DNA of 23,689 bases from Candidatus Gastranaerophilales bacterium (GCA_900552525.1 UNSK01000030.1:1-23689); one strand, 5' to 3'. Shown: positions 1 through 8,627, counted from the first letter of the stretch. A program made the numbers and translations. The notes: a model not told the origin generated them from the letters alone.

Positions 1-118
1 AATTATATCCTTATTATATAACTATTGTACAATTATTTATGCATTTTTTCAACCCATCATGCCTGTATCTTTAGCTTTCTTTACAATATAGCAATTTTTA
101 GCGAGTTATAGTTTTATA

Positions 119-124
119 TATAAT
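119..124 (+). promoter_or_regulatory. -10 box immediately before the M16 gene
   Basis: A perfect TATAAT abuts the ATG at 125. A start of transcription about 7 nt downstream would fall on the ATG at 131, giving a leaderless message for the MKVDN form. No convincing -35 box is found at normal spacing, so this is tentative. Confidence 0.35.
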
Positions 125-2890
125 ATGGTTATGAAAGTCGACAATATTCATAGTGTGTTATTTAAGGGTGGAATAAATACTGCAAAACAAGCTCAGACAG
201 ATAATACTCGCCCGCAAATAACGGAGTTATCAAATGTAACGCCTGATTTTGGCGTCACTGTACCACAAAAATATACAAAACTCGGCGTAAAAAAACTTGA
301 TAATGGCTTAGAAGTACATATGTACAAACTTGCAAACGGACATAAAGTTTCCATTATCCCAATGGAAGGCTCTCCTGCTGTTGTAAAAAACTATGTTAAT
401 GTCGGCTCTATGAATGAAACCGCTAATATCAAAGGTATAAGCCATTTTCTTGAACATATGGCCTTTAACGGAACAAATGGCGAGAACGGACATATAAAAC
501 TTGAAGCCGGCGATTCTTTCAAAAAGATTGATGAATTAGGAGGCTGGGCAAATGCCAGCACCAATTATGCAATCACTGACTACGTAAATTCAACCCCGCT
601 TCTTAATAAAAAAGATTTGGAACAGCAGATTAAAATAATCGCTGCAATGAGCGAAGATTTGAAACTATCAACAGATATGATTGAAAAAGAAAAGCATCCG
701 GTTTCATCTGAAATTAACATGATACTGGATGATCCGCAAACAATTGCCCTTGACCAGACTGTCAGAACTTTATTCAAAATCAAAAATCCGGCTGATGAAA
801 TGGTCGGAGGAAGTGTTAAGACAATCAAAAATCTAACAAGAAAAGACCTTATAGACTATTATAATAAATACTATACCCCTGATAACATGAATCTTGTGAT
901 TACAGGTGATGTTAATCCTGATGAAGCAATAAACATTACTGCCAAAAGCTTTAATTCAAGAAAAATTTCACAGGGCGCTAAATTTGAAGAAAAACTTAGC
1001 CCGATACAAAAGACGGAGAGAAAAGATTTTGTAAGTGACAAAGCAAAATCAACCGAAGTTATACTCGGATTTGCAGGACCTAAAAACAATGATATAAGAG
1101 AAAAGGTCATATATGACATAGCACAAACATATCTGAACTCTTATTCCTCAGGTTTAACTCAAAATCTAAAACAATATAATGCTTACCCGTACATAGACAG
1201 CGAAAAAATAAGTACTAATCCAAACGCCGCAAGAATGGTATATCTGGCAGCAAGTGTTTCCGAAGACAACAGTGAAAAGCTCTTAAAAACTATATTTGAT
1301 ATTATCTCAAGCGTAAAAGCGCCTGATAGAGCAGTTTTAGATGAAATTAAACAGAGAATCCTAAAAGCAAAAGAAGAAACTTTTGAGTATTCGTCAGAAG
1401 TAAACGATATTATAGGGAAAGCCATGCTTAACAACAGCCTGGAATATATCACGGACTACGAACAAATTCTTAATTCTATTACTCCCGAAGAAGTACACAG
1501 AGGGGTAAAACAATACTTTGACCTGAATAAAGCTGCGGTTACAGTAGTACATCCTAAAAAAGACAGTGCTATAACTTTCAAAGGCAAACGCGAACCTGTT
1601 AACGAAAGCAGAATTTCTGAATACCAGCTTCCAAACGGCTTTGATACAGGATTATACGAAACAAAAAGCAGCAATATAAATTACAACATCTCGCTGTATA
1701 TTGATAAGCCATACAACAAAAAGGCCGGTGTCATTAACGTATTAGACTATATCTATACAATGGGAAATTCCTCTCTTACAGAAGATGAGATGGATATCTT
1801 TCAAGAAAAAAATAATATAACTCTCGCTTCTTATGTTTCACCGGCAAGGTTAAAAATTTCTACTGAAAGCAGTTTTAATAACAGAAATCTTATTTTTGAT
1901 AATGCAAAAAAACTGCTTTATGAACCAAGGTTTACCGAAGAAAACCTGAAGAAAGCAAAAGAAAGAATAAAAGACCATATGTCCAGACATCAGGACAGTG
2001 CATACAGCCTGTATACAAATTATGACACACGGAATAATCCTTATGATTTTTCTGACGAAGAAATTCTCGCAAATCTTGATAACATTACTCTTGATGACGT
2101 AAAAGAATGCCATAAATATTTACTTAACAATTCAAGAGGTATTATTACCGCAAACATTCCGGCTGAGCATCCGGAAGTAAAAAATGAGATTTTAAACAGT
2201 TCTGCAAAGCTAAAAAAAGTTCTGCCGAATAAAATTAAACCATTAGAAATATACAAAGAAAATACAAGACCAAAAGTTCTACAGGTAGTTAAGAATAACT
2301 CACAGGCTGATATTATGCAGGTTTACAAGTTTAAAACTGATAACACACTGCGTGAATCTGTACTGGGCGAGCTTACAAACTCAATACTTACAAGTTCAAG
2401 TATAGGATTATTTGACAACCTTAGAGAAAAAGACCACCTTGCATACTCTGTTTACTCAACGATTGAAAAAACAGGAAACAGCGGAGAAATTTCCTGTAAT
2501 ATTCTGACTACAACAGACAATAAGGATATCGGAGAAATTTCATATGATAATGTAAAAAAATCAATTGACGGGTTTAACAGACAAATCGCCAAACTTAAAG
2601 CCGGCGAGTTCACAGACAAAGATTTAGAAAATGCTAAGCTTGCGATGAAAGCCAATCTCTTAAATACAGAAGGAAGCAGTAAAAAGCTTGATACAATCAA
2701 TCTTGGTTTAAACTCAAAATACGGTATTACATACGCTAACAAGCTCTACAACGAAATTGACACTATTACAAAACAAGAAATTGTAGATTTTGCAGAAAAA
2801 ATCTTCCGCAATCCGCCTGTATATTCAATTGCTGCAAGCAAAGATACCTTGGAAAACAACAAATATTATTTTAAAACTTTAGAAGCATAA
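125..2890 (+). CDS. M16 family zinc metallopeptidase, two-halved (pitrilysin/insulinase type)
   Basis: Zinc-dependent peptidase of the M16 clan, 921 residues. The inverted zinc motif HFLEH is at residues 107-111, followed by Glu189 and Glu196 spaced seven apart, as in the ExxxxxxE pair of pitrilysin. The second half, from about residue 515, ends with the typical C-terminal M16 signature around residue 765 (DNLREKDHLAYSVYS). It has the NxxR/Y-type core but no second zinc motif, so it is a catalytic half plus an inactive half in one chain. There is no signal peptide. The first 50 residues are an extra N-terminal tail beginning MKVDNIHSVLFKGG, which resembles the tail of the hypothetical protein at 8698-9663. 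A second ATG at 131 may be the true start: TATAAT at 119-124 would place transcription onset at about 131, and no Shine-Dalgarno site is visible. The 3' end overlaps tyrA on the other strand by 25 bp. The natural substrate is unknown; peptide or processing activity is inferred from the family. Confidence 0.9.
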   Translation: MVMKVDNIHSVLFKGGINTAKQAQTDNTRPQITELSNVTPDFGVTVPQKYTKLGVKKLDNGLEVHMYKLANGHKVSIIPMEGSPAVVKNYVNVGSMNETANIKGISHFLEHMAFNGTNGENGHIKLEAGDSFKKIDELGGWANASTNYAITDYVNSTPLLNKKDLEQQIKIIAAMSEDLKLSTDMIEKEKHPVSSEINMILDDPQTIALDQTVRTLFKIKNPADEMVGGSVKTIKNLTRKDLIDYYNKYYTPDNMNLVITGDVNPDEAINITAKSFNSRKISQGAKFEEKLSPIQKTERKDFVSDKAKSTEVILGFAGPKNNDIREKVIYDIAQTYLNSYSSGLTQNLKQYNAYPYIDSEKISTNPNAARMVYLAASVSEDNSEKLLKTIFDIISSVKAPDRAVLDEIKQRILKAKEETFEYSSEVNDIIGKAMLNNSLEYITDYEQILNSITPEEVHRGVKQYFDLNKAAVTVVHPKKDSAITFKGKREPVNESRISEYQLPNGFDTGLYETKSSNINYNISLYIDKPYNKKAGVINVLDYIYTMGNSSLTEDEMDIFQEKNNITLASYVSPARLKISTESSFNNRNLIFDNAKKLLYEPRFTEENLKKAKERIKDHMSRHQDSAYSLYTNYDTRNNPYDFSDEEILANLDNITLDDVKECHKYLLNNSRGIITANIPAEHPEVKNEILNSSAKLKKVLPNKIKPLEIYKENTRPKVLQVVKNNSQADIMQVYKFKTDNTLRESVLGELTNSILTSSSIGLFDNLREKDHLAYSVYSTIEKTGNSGEISCNILTTTDNKDIGEISYDNVKKSIDGFNRQIAKLKAGEFTDKDLENAKLAMKANLLNTEGSSKKLDTINLGLNSKYGITYANKLYNEIDTITKQEIVDFAEKIFRNPPVYSIAASKDTLENNKYYFKTLEA

Positions 2891-3642
2891 AGATTTGACC
2901 TAAACTCTTTTATCTTTTCTGCCTGCTTCTTGTAATCATTTTCAAGAATTTTATTAATATTTGTATCCAGAAGACTTACAACATCTCTAATGTTCTCATT
3001 GTTCATCACAATCATATCATTTGCCATCTCTACATTTGATAAAGCAAGTCTTGTCGTATCCCTAAAACCTGATGAAGCAAGTCTTTGTGCAAGTTCATTA
3101 TTTTCAATATTTTTACATAGAGCCTGAGCTACAAGCATTGGCGCGTGTGAAATCAATGCAACAGCCTTATCATGTTCCCGCGGAGTCGTCATAATAGTTT
3201 TGGCACCCAAATCCTCAATTAAAGATTTCAAGACCTCAAAATCTTTAATATCAGTATCGTCTTTTGGGGTTACAGCCCATGTAGCACCTTCAAATAATTC
3301 CGGAAAAGAATGCTCCCAGCCGTTATGCTCAGTACCGGCCATAGGATGAGAAGGTATAAATTTATACCTGTAACTTTTATGAGAAACAAACTCTTTTAAG
3401 CTGCAAACATCTGTCACAATAGTATTCTCATCAAGGAATTCTTCAAGCTTGTCAAGAATTTCCAGAGTCTTATTCATAGGAGTACAAACAAAAACAACAT
3501 TACAGCCACTGAGTATTGAATAATCTTTACTTACTCCGGCTTCCGAAACAGAACGAGAAACTCCAACCACATCATGTTTACCATCCATTCCTTTAAAAAT
3601 TGAACCGCCAATTAAACCTAAACCAACTACTCCTACTTTCAT
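2866..3642 (-). CDS. tyrA: Prephenate/arogenate dehydrogenase
   Basis: Oxidative decarboxylation of prephenate (or arogenate) with NAD(P), the tyrosine branch after chorismate; cytosolic. The 258-residue protein starts with a Rossmann fold carrying GLGLIGGS at 7-14. It keeps the family active-site blocks: DVCSLK (Ser81), SHPMAGTEHNGWE (His99), ISHAPM (His166) and GFRDTTRLA (192-200). There is no chorismate mutase or ACT domain, so it is the short monofunctional form. The start codon directly follows the proA stop with no gap, and AAGGA sits 8 nt upstream inside proA, so the two are co-translated. The last 25 bp overlap the end of the M16 gene on the opposite strand. Whether it prefers prephenate or arogenate cannot be read from the sequence; cyanobacterial relatives mostly use arogenate. 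Confidence 0.93.
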   Translation of the reverse strand: MKVGVVGLGLIGGSIFKGMDGKHDVVGVSRSVSEAGVSKDYSILSGCNVVFVCTPMNKTLEILDKLEEFLDENTIVTDVCSLKEFVSHKSYRYKFIPSHPMAGTEHNGWEHSFPELFEGATWAVTPKDDTDIKDFEVLKSLIEDLGAKTIMTTPREHDKAVALISHAPMLVAQALCKNIENNELAQRLASSGFRDTTRLALSNVEMANDMIVMNNENIRDVVSLLDTNINKILENDYKKQAEKIKEFRSNLYASKVLK

Positions 3643-4899
3643 TTATAAATCCTTATGACAAAAACTTTTAGTACCATCTACATAATCTTTTACAATATCT
3701 CCGTTTCCTTCAATATTGTATTTGTATATCGTAAGCCCCTCAAGCCCAACAGGTCCCCTTGCATGTGTTTTGTTAGTAGAAATTCCTACTTCTGCACCAA
3801 AACCATATCTGAACCCGTCCGCGAATCTTGTCGAAACATTATGATAAACTCCTGCTGAATCAACGGCATTCATAAATATCTTTGCATTCTTGCTATCCTC
3901 TGTAATAATCGATTCTGTATGACCGGAAGAGTATTCATTTATATGTTCAATAGCTTCTTCAAGAGTTGAAACTAATTTATAAGAAAGAATTTTGTCAGAG
4001 TACTCTGTATGCCAGCTTTCAGGCTTCGCAATTAATTCTACACCCGCTTCCTCAAGAGCTTTCAGAAGCTCTGTTGTATATTTAAAATCCTTATGGATTA
4101 GAAGTGTTTCAACAGCATTGCAAGCACTCGGATATTGAGTTTTCGCATCAATAATTACACGTTTCGCTTTTTCTAAATCAGCACTCTCATCCACAAATAT
4201 ATGACAAATTCCGTCTGCATGTCCTAATACCGGTATCTTTGTATTTTCTTTTATGAATCTAACAAGATTATTGCCGCCTCTTGGAATGATTAAATCAATG
4301 TACTTATCCAACGAAAGCATGTTTTTGACATCATCTCTTGAGAAAACCTGCGTCAGTACATCTTTTGGAAAATCTCTTATTGAGTCTAATGCTTCCTGAA
4401 TAACTCTCATTATTTCTTTATTAGTATTTATCGACTCTTTACCGCCTTTCAGGATTACTGCATTTGAAGATTTAATTGCCAGGGCAGAAATCTGCGAGAT
4501 TACGTCCGGACGAGCTTCAAAAATTATCCCCAAAACACCAATCGGGCAAGAGATTTTTGTCAAAATCAGCCCGTCATCAAGTTGACGTTTAAGCAGAGTT
4601 TTCCCAATCGGATCTTCAAGGTTGGAAATATCAATAATTCCTTGAATCATATCACGCATTTTATTCTCATCAAGCTTTAGACGATTGAAAACAGACTGTT
4701 TAAGTTCGCCGCTCTCAACAAGCGGCAATGCTTCTTCCAAATCCCTCTTATTAGCTTCAAAAATCTTTTCCTGATTTTCTTTTAAGTTTTTTGCAATATT
4801 CAATAAAGCTGTATTTTTAAGCCCTACCGGAAGTGTCGCAATTTTTTTTGATGCATATTTTGCCTTTTTAGCAAGTTCTATAAATTTACCTTCTTCCAT
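3643..4899 (-). CDS. proA: Gamma-glutamyl phosphate reductase
   Basis: NADPH-dependent reduction of gamma-glutamyl phosphate to glutamate semialdehyde, second step of proline synthesis. It has the aldehyde dehydrogenase fold, with catalytic Cys in YPSACNAVET and the family blocks GVLGIIFEARPD, KGGKE, IPRGGNNL and GHADGICH. I chose the ATG at 4899 (418 residues, close to the 417 of the E. coli enzyme) because GAGG lies 9 nt upstream. A GTG at 4914 would add five residues with no better site. The gene overlaps the end of the upstream 73-codon ORF by 14 bp from this start (29 bp from the GTG) and abuts tyrA. No proB, the kinase partner, is in the window. Confidence 0.94.
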   Translation of the reverse strand: MEEGKFIELAKKAKYASKKIATLPVGLKNTALLNIAKNLKENQEKIFEANKRDLEEALPLVESGELKQSVFNRLKLDENKMRDMIQGIIDISNLEDPIGKTLLKRQLDDGLILTKISCPIGVLGIIFEARPDVISQISALAIKSSNAVILKGGKESINTNKEIMRVIQEALDSIRDFPKDVLTQVFSRDDVKNMLSLDKYIDLIIPRGGNNLVRFIKENTKIPVLGHADGICHIFVDESADLEKAKRVIIDAKTQYPSACNAVETLLIHKDFKYTTELLKALEEAGVELIAKPESWHTEYSDKILSYKLVSTLEEAIEHINEYSSGHTESIITEDSKNAKIFMNAVDSAGVYHNVSTRFADGFRYGFGAEVGISTNKTHARGPVGLEGLTIYKYNIEGNGDIVKDYVDGTKSFCHKDL

Positions 4900-5107
4900 T
4901 TCTGTAATCCTCACAGAGTTTGCAATACTGTAGTCTTCTTATGTTAATCATTCTTGAAAACTTTTTTCTCATCAGATGTTCCTGCAAAGATATTGCAGGT
5001 TTTTCATCCAATACATTCGGCTGTTTTACAATAAAACCAGACAAATCCATAAACGGAACAGCATTTCTGTAATCCATGTACGGATTTCTTCCAAATTGTT
5101 CGCTCAT
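4886..5107 (-). CDS. Small hypothetical protein upstream of proA
   Basis: An ORF of 73 codons that I do not recognise. It has a strong GAGGAGAAGG ribosome site just before its ATG and a plausible promoter upstream, so it looks translated. The product is polar, rich in Arg and Tyr, with a basic C-terminal part (RRLQYCKLCEDYRNGRR) holding two cysteines in CKLC; there is no membrane segment. Its stop lies inside the proA start region, so it is the first gene of a three-gene operon and probably couples translation to proA. It could be a small regulator or an unannotated lineage-specific protein; the sequence shows no function. Confidence 0.6.
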   Translation of the reverse strand: MSEQFGRNPYMDYRNAVPFMDLSGFIVKQPNVLDEKPAISLQEHLMRKKFSRMINIRRLQYCKLCEDYRNGRR

Positions 5108-5151
5108 ACCTTCTCCTCTTTGTGATAGTCCTTGTAATAATTTTATTCAAA

Positions 5152-5179
5152 ACTATATTTAGTAACAAGGTTTTGTAAA
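5152..5179 (-). promoter_or_regulatory. Promoter of the small ORF-proA-tyrA operon
   Basis: On the minus strand TTTACA (5179-5174), a 16-nt spacer and TATAGT (5157-5152), ten of twelve consensus positions. A second candidate, TTGTTA-N17-TAAAAT, lies at 5168-5140. Either gives a short leader ending in the strong ribosome site before 5107. It is divergent from the tRNA promoter. Confidence 0.45.
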
Positions 5180-5203
5180 CGAAAATTTACTAAAATTTTT
5201 GAG

Positions 5204-5232
5204 TTGAAAAAAAAATTTGTTGCTGGTATATT
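5204..5232 (+). promoter_or_regulatory. Promoter of tRNA-Arg
   Basis: TTGAAA (5204-5209), 17-nt spacer, TATATT (5227-5232), with TGG just before the -10 box (extended -10). Predicted start is about 5239, leaving a 5' precursor of about 39 nt. Confidence 0.7.
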
Positions 5233-5252
5233 GAAGTAGGTGGAAGTATTAA

Positions 5253-5277
5253 CTTACTTTTACCGCAGAAAAAGTAA

Positions 5278-5278
<1 letters not shown>
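5253..5278 (+). repeat. Inverted repeat abutting the tRNA 5' end
   Basis: CTTACTTTT (5253-5261) and AAAAGTAAG (5270-5278) are perfect complements, 9 bp with an 8-nt loop. The last base is also the first base of the tRNA acceptor stem, so precursor hairpin and mature tRNA compete for G5278. Confidence 0.7.
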
Positions 5279-5351
<73 letters not shown>

Positions 5352-5360
5352 ATTTAATTA

Positions 5361-5382
5361 AGAGTCGCAAGACTCTTTTTTT
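5361..5382 (+). terminator. Intrinsic terminator after tRNA-Arg
   Basis: Stem AGAGTC/GACTCT with a GCAA tetraloop followed by a run of seven T; ten nt after the tRNA. Confidence 0.85.
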
Positions 5383-5512
5383 ATGCCCTTATGAGCCAAC
5401 AAAATGATGTAAATAATAAAAATTCTATAAATATTAACTATAAAAACCATAGCTGATTTGTATTTTACTTAATCAAATTAAGTTATAGAATTATTGTTAA
5501 GGAGAAAAAATT

Positions 5513-5779
5513 ATGAGTATATTTGAAGCAGGAATGATGGTATGTTTTGGCGTAAGCTGGCCGATAGCAGCATTAAAAACTTATAAATGCAAATGTGTAC
5601 ATGGCAAGAGTATCCATTTTTCAATGTTAATATTATTGGGTTATATATGCGGTATTACTCACAAAGTACTGGACAATATGGATTGGGTATTCTGGTTATA
5701 TATTTTGAACACACTATTTCTGCTTATTGATATGTACTTATACTGGATTTACAGGAATAATAAAGCTCCTAATGAATAG
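5513..5779 (+). CDS. PQ-loop / SemiSWEET-like small membrane protein
   Basis: An 88-residue protein with three membrane helices (about residues 5-22, 36-53 and 58-80). The first helix ends in SWPIAALKTYKCKCVHGKS, the shape of the PQ-loop repeat, with WP in place of PQ. The GY-GI-K and W-LY-LN-D-LY pattern in helices 2 and 3 also fits bacterial one-repeat PQ-loop proteins. Such proteins dimerise to make a transport unit; SemiSWEETs move sugars, but the substrate here is unknown. GGAG stands 8-9 nt before the ATG. It follows the tRNA terminator as a separate unit, and its last 11 bp overlap the end of the convergent MFS gene. Confidence 0.75.
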   Translation: MSIFEAGMMVCFGVSWPIAALKTYKCKCVHGKSIHFSMLILLGYICGITHKVLDNMDWVFWLYILNTLFLLIDMYLYWIYRNNKAPNE

Positions 5780-6932
5780 TAGTATACTGATATTTTCTAT
5801 AAAAGTAGAATAACATTACAAACCCTATAAATGCAAAAAATGCTCCCGGTATAGCTGTGTATTGATAACCTAAACCATACTTAACCGGAAGAGCTCCGAC
5901 AAAAGCCCCTATAGCATTCCCCAGATTAAAAGATATTTGAGAGAAAGATGCTCCCAGCATTTCTCCCCCTCTGGCATTTTCAATAAGAAGCACCTGCTGA
6001 GGAGCAGAAACTGCAAACAGACATCCGGTACATACACACATTAAAATAATGGATGCAATTGGATTTGATGCAAAGAAGAAAATCAATAACAGAGCAATGC
6101 AAGCTGTCAGCTGCGTCATTCCGGCAACAAGAGCAGGAGAAAATTTATCAGAGAGTTTTCCTCCTAGAAAATTCCCTATACACATACCTGCTCCGGCTAA
6201 TACCATAACTATTGAAACATATTTGGGCATAATTCCTGAAACTTTTACAAGCAGAGGATTTATATAACTGTACCAGCAAAAAATTCCGCCATTTCCCATT
6301 ATAACAGCAATTATTAAAAGCCATGGTCCTATACTTTTTAAAAAATTAAACTGACCTCTAAAACCATTATCCGGCAAAGGTTTCAAATATGGTATAAGCT
6401 TAATTATTGAATATACTATAACAAACCCGAACAGTCCTATTAAAAGAAAAGTTAATCTCCAGGACAAATTATGACTTATAAATGTTCCAAAAGGAATTCC
6501 CAGAAGATTTGCAACTGTCATACCAGCAACCATTGTAGCTACTGCCTGATTTTCCCTTCCATGTTCACAAAGCCGTCCTGCGGATATCGCACCAACACCG
6601 AAAAATGCTCCATGAGGAAGCCCTGCAATAAATCTTATTGCACAAAATAAATGATAATTACCTACAAAAGCAGTTGCTAAGTTTGCAATAGTAAAAATAG
6701 ACATCAACCATAATAAAATTGTTTTAAGCGGTTTAGTACGTGCAATAACTACAAGAAGTACAGCTCCTGCCACGACCCCAAGTGCATACATTGATATAAA
6801 ACTGCCTGCTTGTGGTATGGAAACCTTCATTGCAAGAGCAGTGTCAGGTAATATTCCCATCATCACAAATTCTGTTAGTCCCAGTCCAAATGTTCCTAAT
6901 GCCAGAGGCAAAAGGCACGTACTTTTTCTCAT
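5769..6932 (-). CDS. MFS transporter, AraJ/sugar-efflux type (DHA1)
   Basis: A 387-residue, 12-helix major facilitator of the inner membrane, expected to export small molecules by proton antiport. The N-terminus (LGTFGLGLTEFVMMGILPDTA) and the motif PHGAFFGVGA in helix 4-5 are typical of the AraJ/YdhP/sugar efflux branch, which includes arabinose and chloramphenicol exporters. GGAG stands 8 nt upstream of the ATG. The gene lies 13 nt downstream of a TolC-family gene on the same strand, so the pair is an operon, but without the HlyD-type adaptor usual for tripartite MFS pumps. The substrate cannot be predicted. Confidence 0.88.
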   Translation of the reverse strand: MRKSTCLLPLALGTFGLGLTEFVMMGILPDTALAMKVSIPQAGSFISMYALGVVAGAVLLVVIARTKPLKTILLWLMSIFTIANLATAFVGNYHLFCAIRFIAGLPHGAFFGVGAISAGRLCEHGRENQAVATMVAGMTVANLLGIPFGTFISHNLSWRLTFLLIGLFGFVIVYSIIKLIPYLKPLPDNGFRGQFNFLKSIGPWLLIIAVIMGNGGIFCWYSYINPLLVKVSGIMPKYVSIVMVLAGAGMCIGNFLGGKLSDKFSPALVAGMTQLTACIALLLIFFFASNPIASIILMCVCTGCLFAVSAPQQVLLIENARGGEMLGASFSQISFNLGNAIGAFVGALPVKYGLGYQYTAIPGAFFAFIGFVMLFYFYRKYQYTTIH

Positions 6933-6945
6933 AATTTATTCTCCG

Positions 6946-8247
6946 CTACAAATCTTCCGGTAATGTAAATTTTTCATCATTTACCTCTCTTAAAAAGTTG
7001 GTCCAGCTGTTATAGTATTCAGCCAGTGCTTGTGTATATCCTATTATAATCGATTTATACGATTGCTTCATAACAATTAAAGAAGTTATGTCAGATTTAC
7101 CAGCCTCATAGCTGTTTTTTGAAGTTTCTATTAACTCTTCAGAGCCTGTTATAATCTTTTTTTCATAATGATTCAGGTTATCAGCAGCAGTTAAAAACCT
7201 GTCATAGGCGGCACTAACATCTTTTACAGCTCTATTTTTTGAAGATTCATATTTTAATTCAGCCTGTTTAAGCTTTAATGCTGCATTTTGAATTTCCGGA
7301 GAATAATTGTAAAAAAGAGGGATATTAACCAGACTGGCACCTGCATAAGCACCATTATTAAAATTTCCGCTATCAGTATACGAACCTACCTGATACGCAT
7401 AGCCTCCTGTAAGCTGGATATCCGGTATACGCTGACGTGCGGTTACGGTCAAATTTTTCTCTGCAACATCAATTTCCTGCTTTGCAATTTGAATATCATA
7501 TCTGTTTCGGATAGCGTTCTGAACGATTTCATCAAACGATGGAAAATCAAAATTCGGAGGCGGGGTCATCATTTCCTGAAAATTGTTTTCTTCGGAAAAA
7601 ATATTATCCATACTGTCATATACAATATTATCCGGATTATTTATAACTTTATTAAAATCCGACAGAGCTTTTTTTACATTTACTCTTGCTGAATTTACCT
7701 GTGTAATCATTTGATTTAGTGCTATTTCTGCTTGAATAACATCAATATCAGGAGCATTATGATTTTTAACACGGACCTTTGCTATTTTCAAAAGCTCTTC
7801 CTGTAGTTCCTCCTGCTGCTCAAGTGTATCAAGAATTGATTTTGCTTCTACCAGATTAATATAAGCTTCTCTTACATCCATTTTTAAATCAAATATTGTA
7901 TAATCAATATTTTTTTCAACAAGTTTTAAATTAGACTCTGCAAGATTCTTACGAGCTTTTCTTTTCGCTATTTCAATATTTTCACTTACGCCAAGCTGCT
8001 TTGGTTCACTGTTTCCAGCCGCACCCAAGAAATAAAAAGCATCAAAAGAAGGGTTTTGAAGTCTGTTTGCTGTTTTTATGTTATTCTTCGCTATATTACG
8101 TTCAAGTTTTGCGGCCTGTAAATCAATATTATTTTCTAAAGCAGCATCAATCGCCTGATTCAGGTAAACTTTCTTTACATCCTGAACAGCAAAAAGCTTA
8201 GGCTGCATAAGCATTAAAAATATTAGCACCGAAAGAAGTTTCTTCAT
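6946..8247 (-). CDS. TolC-family outer-membrane efflux channel
   Basis: 433 residues. A signal peptide (MKKLLSVLIFLMLM...LFA, cleavage about residue 20) is followed by two OEP repeats of long alpha hairpins: LNQAIDAALENNIDLQAAK starts the first, and FDEIVQNAIRNRYDIQIAKQE starts the second at about residue 240. It would trimerise into an outer-membrane and periplasmic duct. It heads the operon with the MFS gene. There is no Shine-Dalgarno site; a perfect TATAAT stands so close that the message would be nearly leaderless. It is distinct from the second TolC homologue at 10354-11817, which has a longer N-terminal region. Confidence 0.9.
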   Translation of the reverse strand: MKKLLSVLIFLMLMQPKLFAVQDVKKVYLNQAIDAALENNIDLQAAKLERNIAKNNIKTANRLQNPSFDAFYFLGAAGNSEPKQLGVSENIEIAKRKARKNLAESNLKLVEKNIDYTIFDLKMDVREAYINLVEAKSILDTLEQQEELQEELLKIAKVRVKNHNAPDIDVIQAEIALNQMITQVNSARVNVKKALSDFNKVINNPDNIVYDSMDNIFSEENNFQEMMTPPPNFDFPSFDEIVQNAIRNRYDIQIAKQEIDVAEKNLTVTARQRIPDIQLTGGYAYQVGSYTDSGNFNNGAYAGASLVNIPLFYNYSPEIQNAALKLKQAELKYESSKNRAVKDVSAAYDRFLTAADNLNHYEKKIITGSEELIETSKNSYEAGKSDITSLIVMKQSYKSIIIGYTQALAEYYNSWTNFLREVNDEKFTLPEDL

Positions 8248-8255
8248 ATATAAAA

Positions 8256-8264
8256 ATTATACCA
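8256..8264 (-). promoter_or_regulatory. Extended -10 promoter of the TolC-MFS operon
   Basis: Minus strand TGGTATAAT; TATAAT is at 8261-8256. The expected transcription start is about 8249, two nt before the ATG. No good -35 box is present, which fits an extended -10 promoter. Confidence 0.5.
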
Positions 8265-8294
8265 GAAACCTTCAGCATATAAAATCTGATAAAT

Positions 8295-8627
8295 TTATAT
8301 TCTGCTTACACCTAAGGCAAATAAAGAAAGCAAAAGTGAACCGAACAGGGCGCTTAAGAAGCCTTCAACTTCAAATCCGGGTGCAATCCAACCTGCAAGC
8401 ATCAGCATTAATGCATTTATTACAAGACTGAATAGTCCTAGTGTCAGGATATTAATCGGAAGAGTTATGAGTTGTAAAAGAGGTTTGATAAAAGTATTAA
8501 TAAGTGCAATTATAATACATACAAACATTGCGCTTATAAAATTATCAACTTCAATTCCTGGTACAATCCAAGACACAAAAATTATTAAGATTGCATACAC
8601 AACCCATCTTATTAAAATATTTATCAT
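8295..8627 (-). CDS. Phage holin family 4_2 / YvlD-like membrane protein
   Basis: 110 residues, almost entirely hydrophobic, with four predicted helices. It has two internally similar halves, each holding a GWI/SWIVPG-E-V-FISA block (WIVPGIEVDNFISA and WIAPGFEVEGFLSA). This is the pattern of the Pfam family named Phage_holin_4_2, which in most bacteria is a housekeeping inner-membrane protein rather than a lysis gene; nothing phage-like surrounds it here. GAGG stands 8 nt before the ATG. It lies 47 nt upstream of the TolC-MFS operon, which has its own promoter. Function unknown. Confidence 0.85.
   Translation of the reverse strand: MINILIRWVVYAILIIFVSWIVPGIEVDNFISAMFVCIIIALINTFIKPLLQLITLPINILTLGLFSLVINALMLMLAGWIAPGFEVEGFLSALFGSLLLSLFALGVSRI

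Noticed and set aside
5383..5512. Possible small RNA between the tRNA terminator and the PQ-loop gene
   Set aside because: Only AT-rich sequence with weak promoter-like boxes for the downstream gene; no stable fold or terminator.
7288..7692. Long open frame on the plus strand inside the TolC gene
   Set aside because: Antisense shadow of a clear coding region; no ribosome site and no protein-like composition.
8295..8627. Prophage remnant suggested by the holin-like gene
   Set aside because: The family is a common chromosomal membrane protein and there is no other phage gene nearby.
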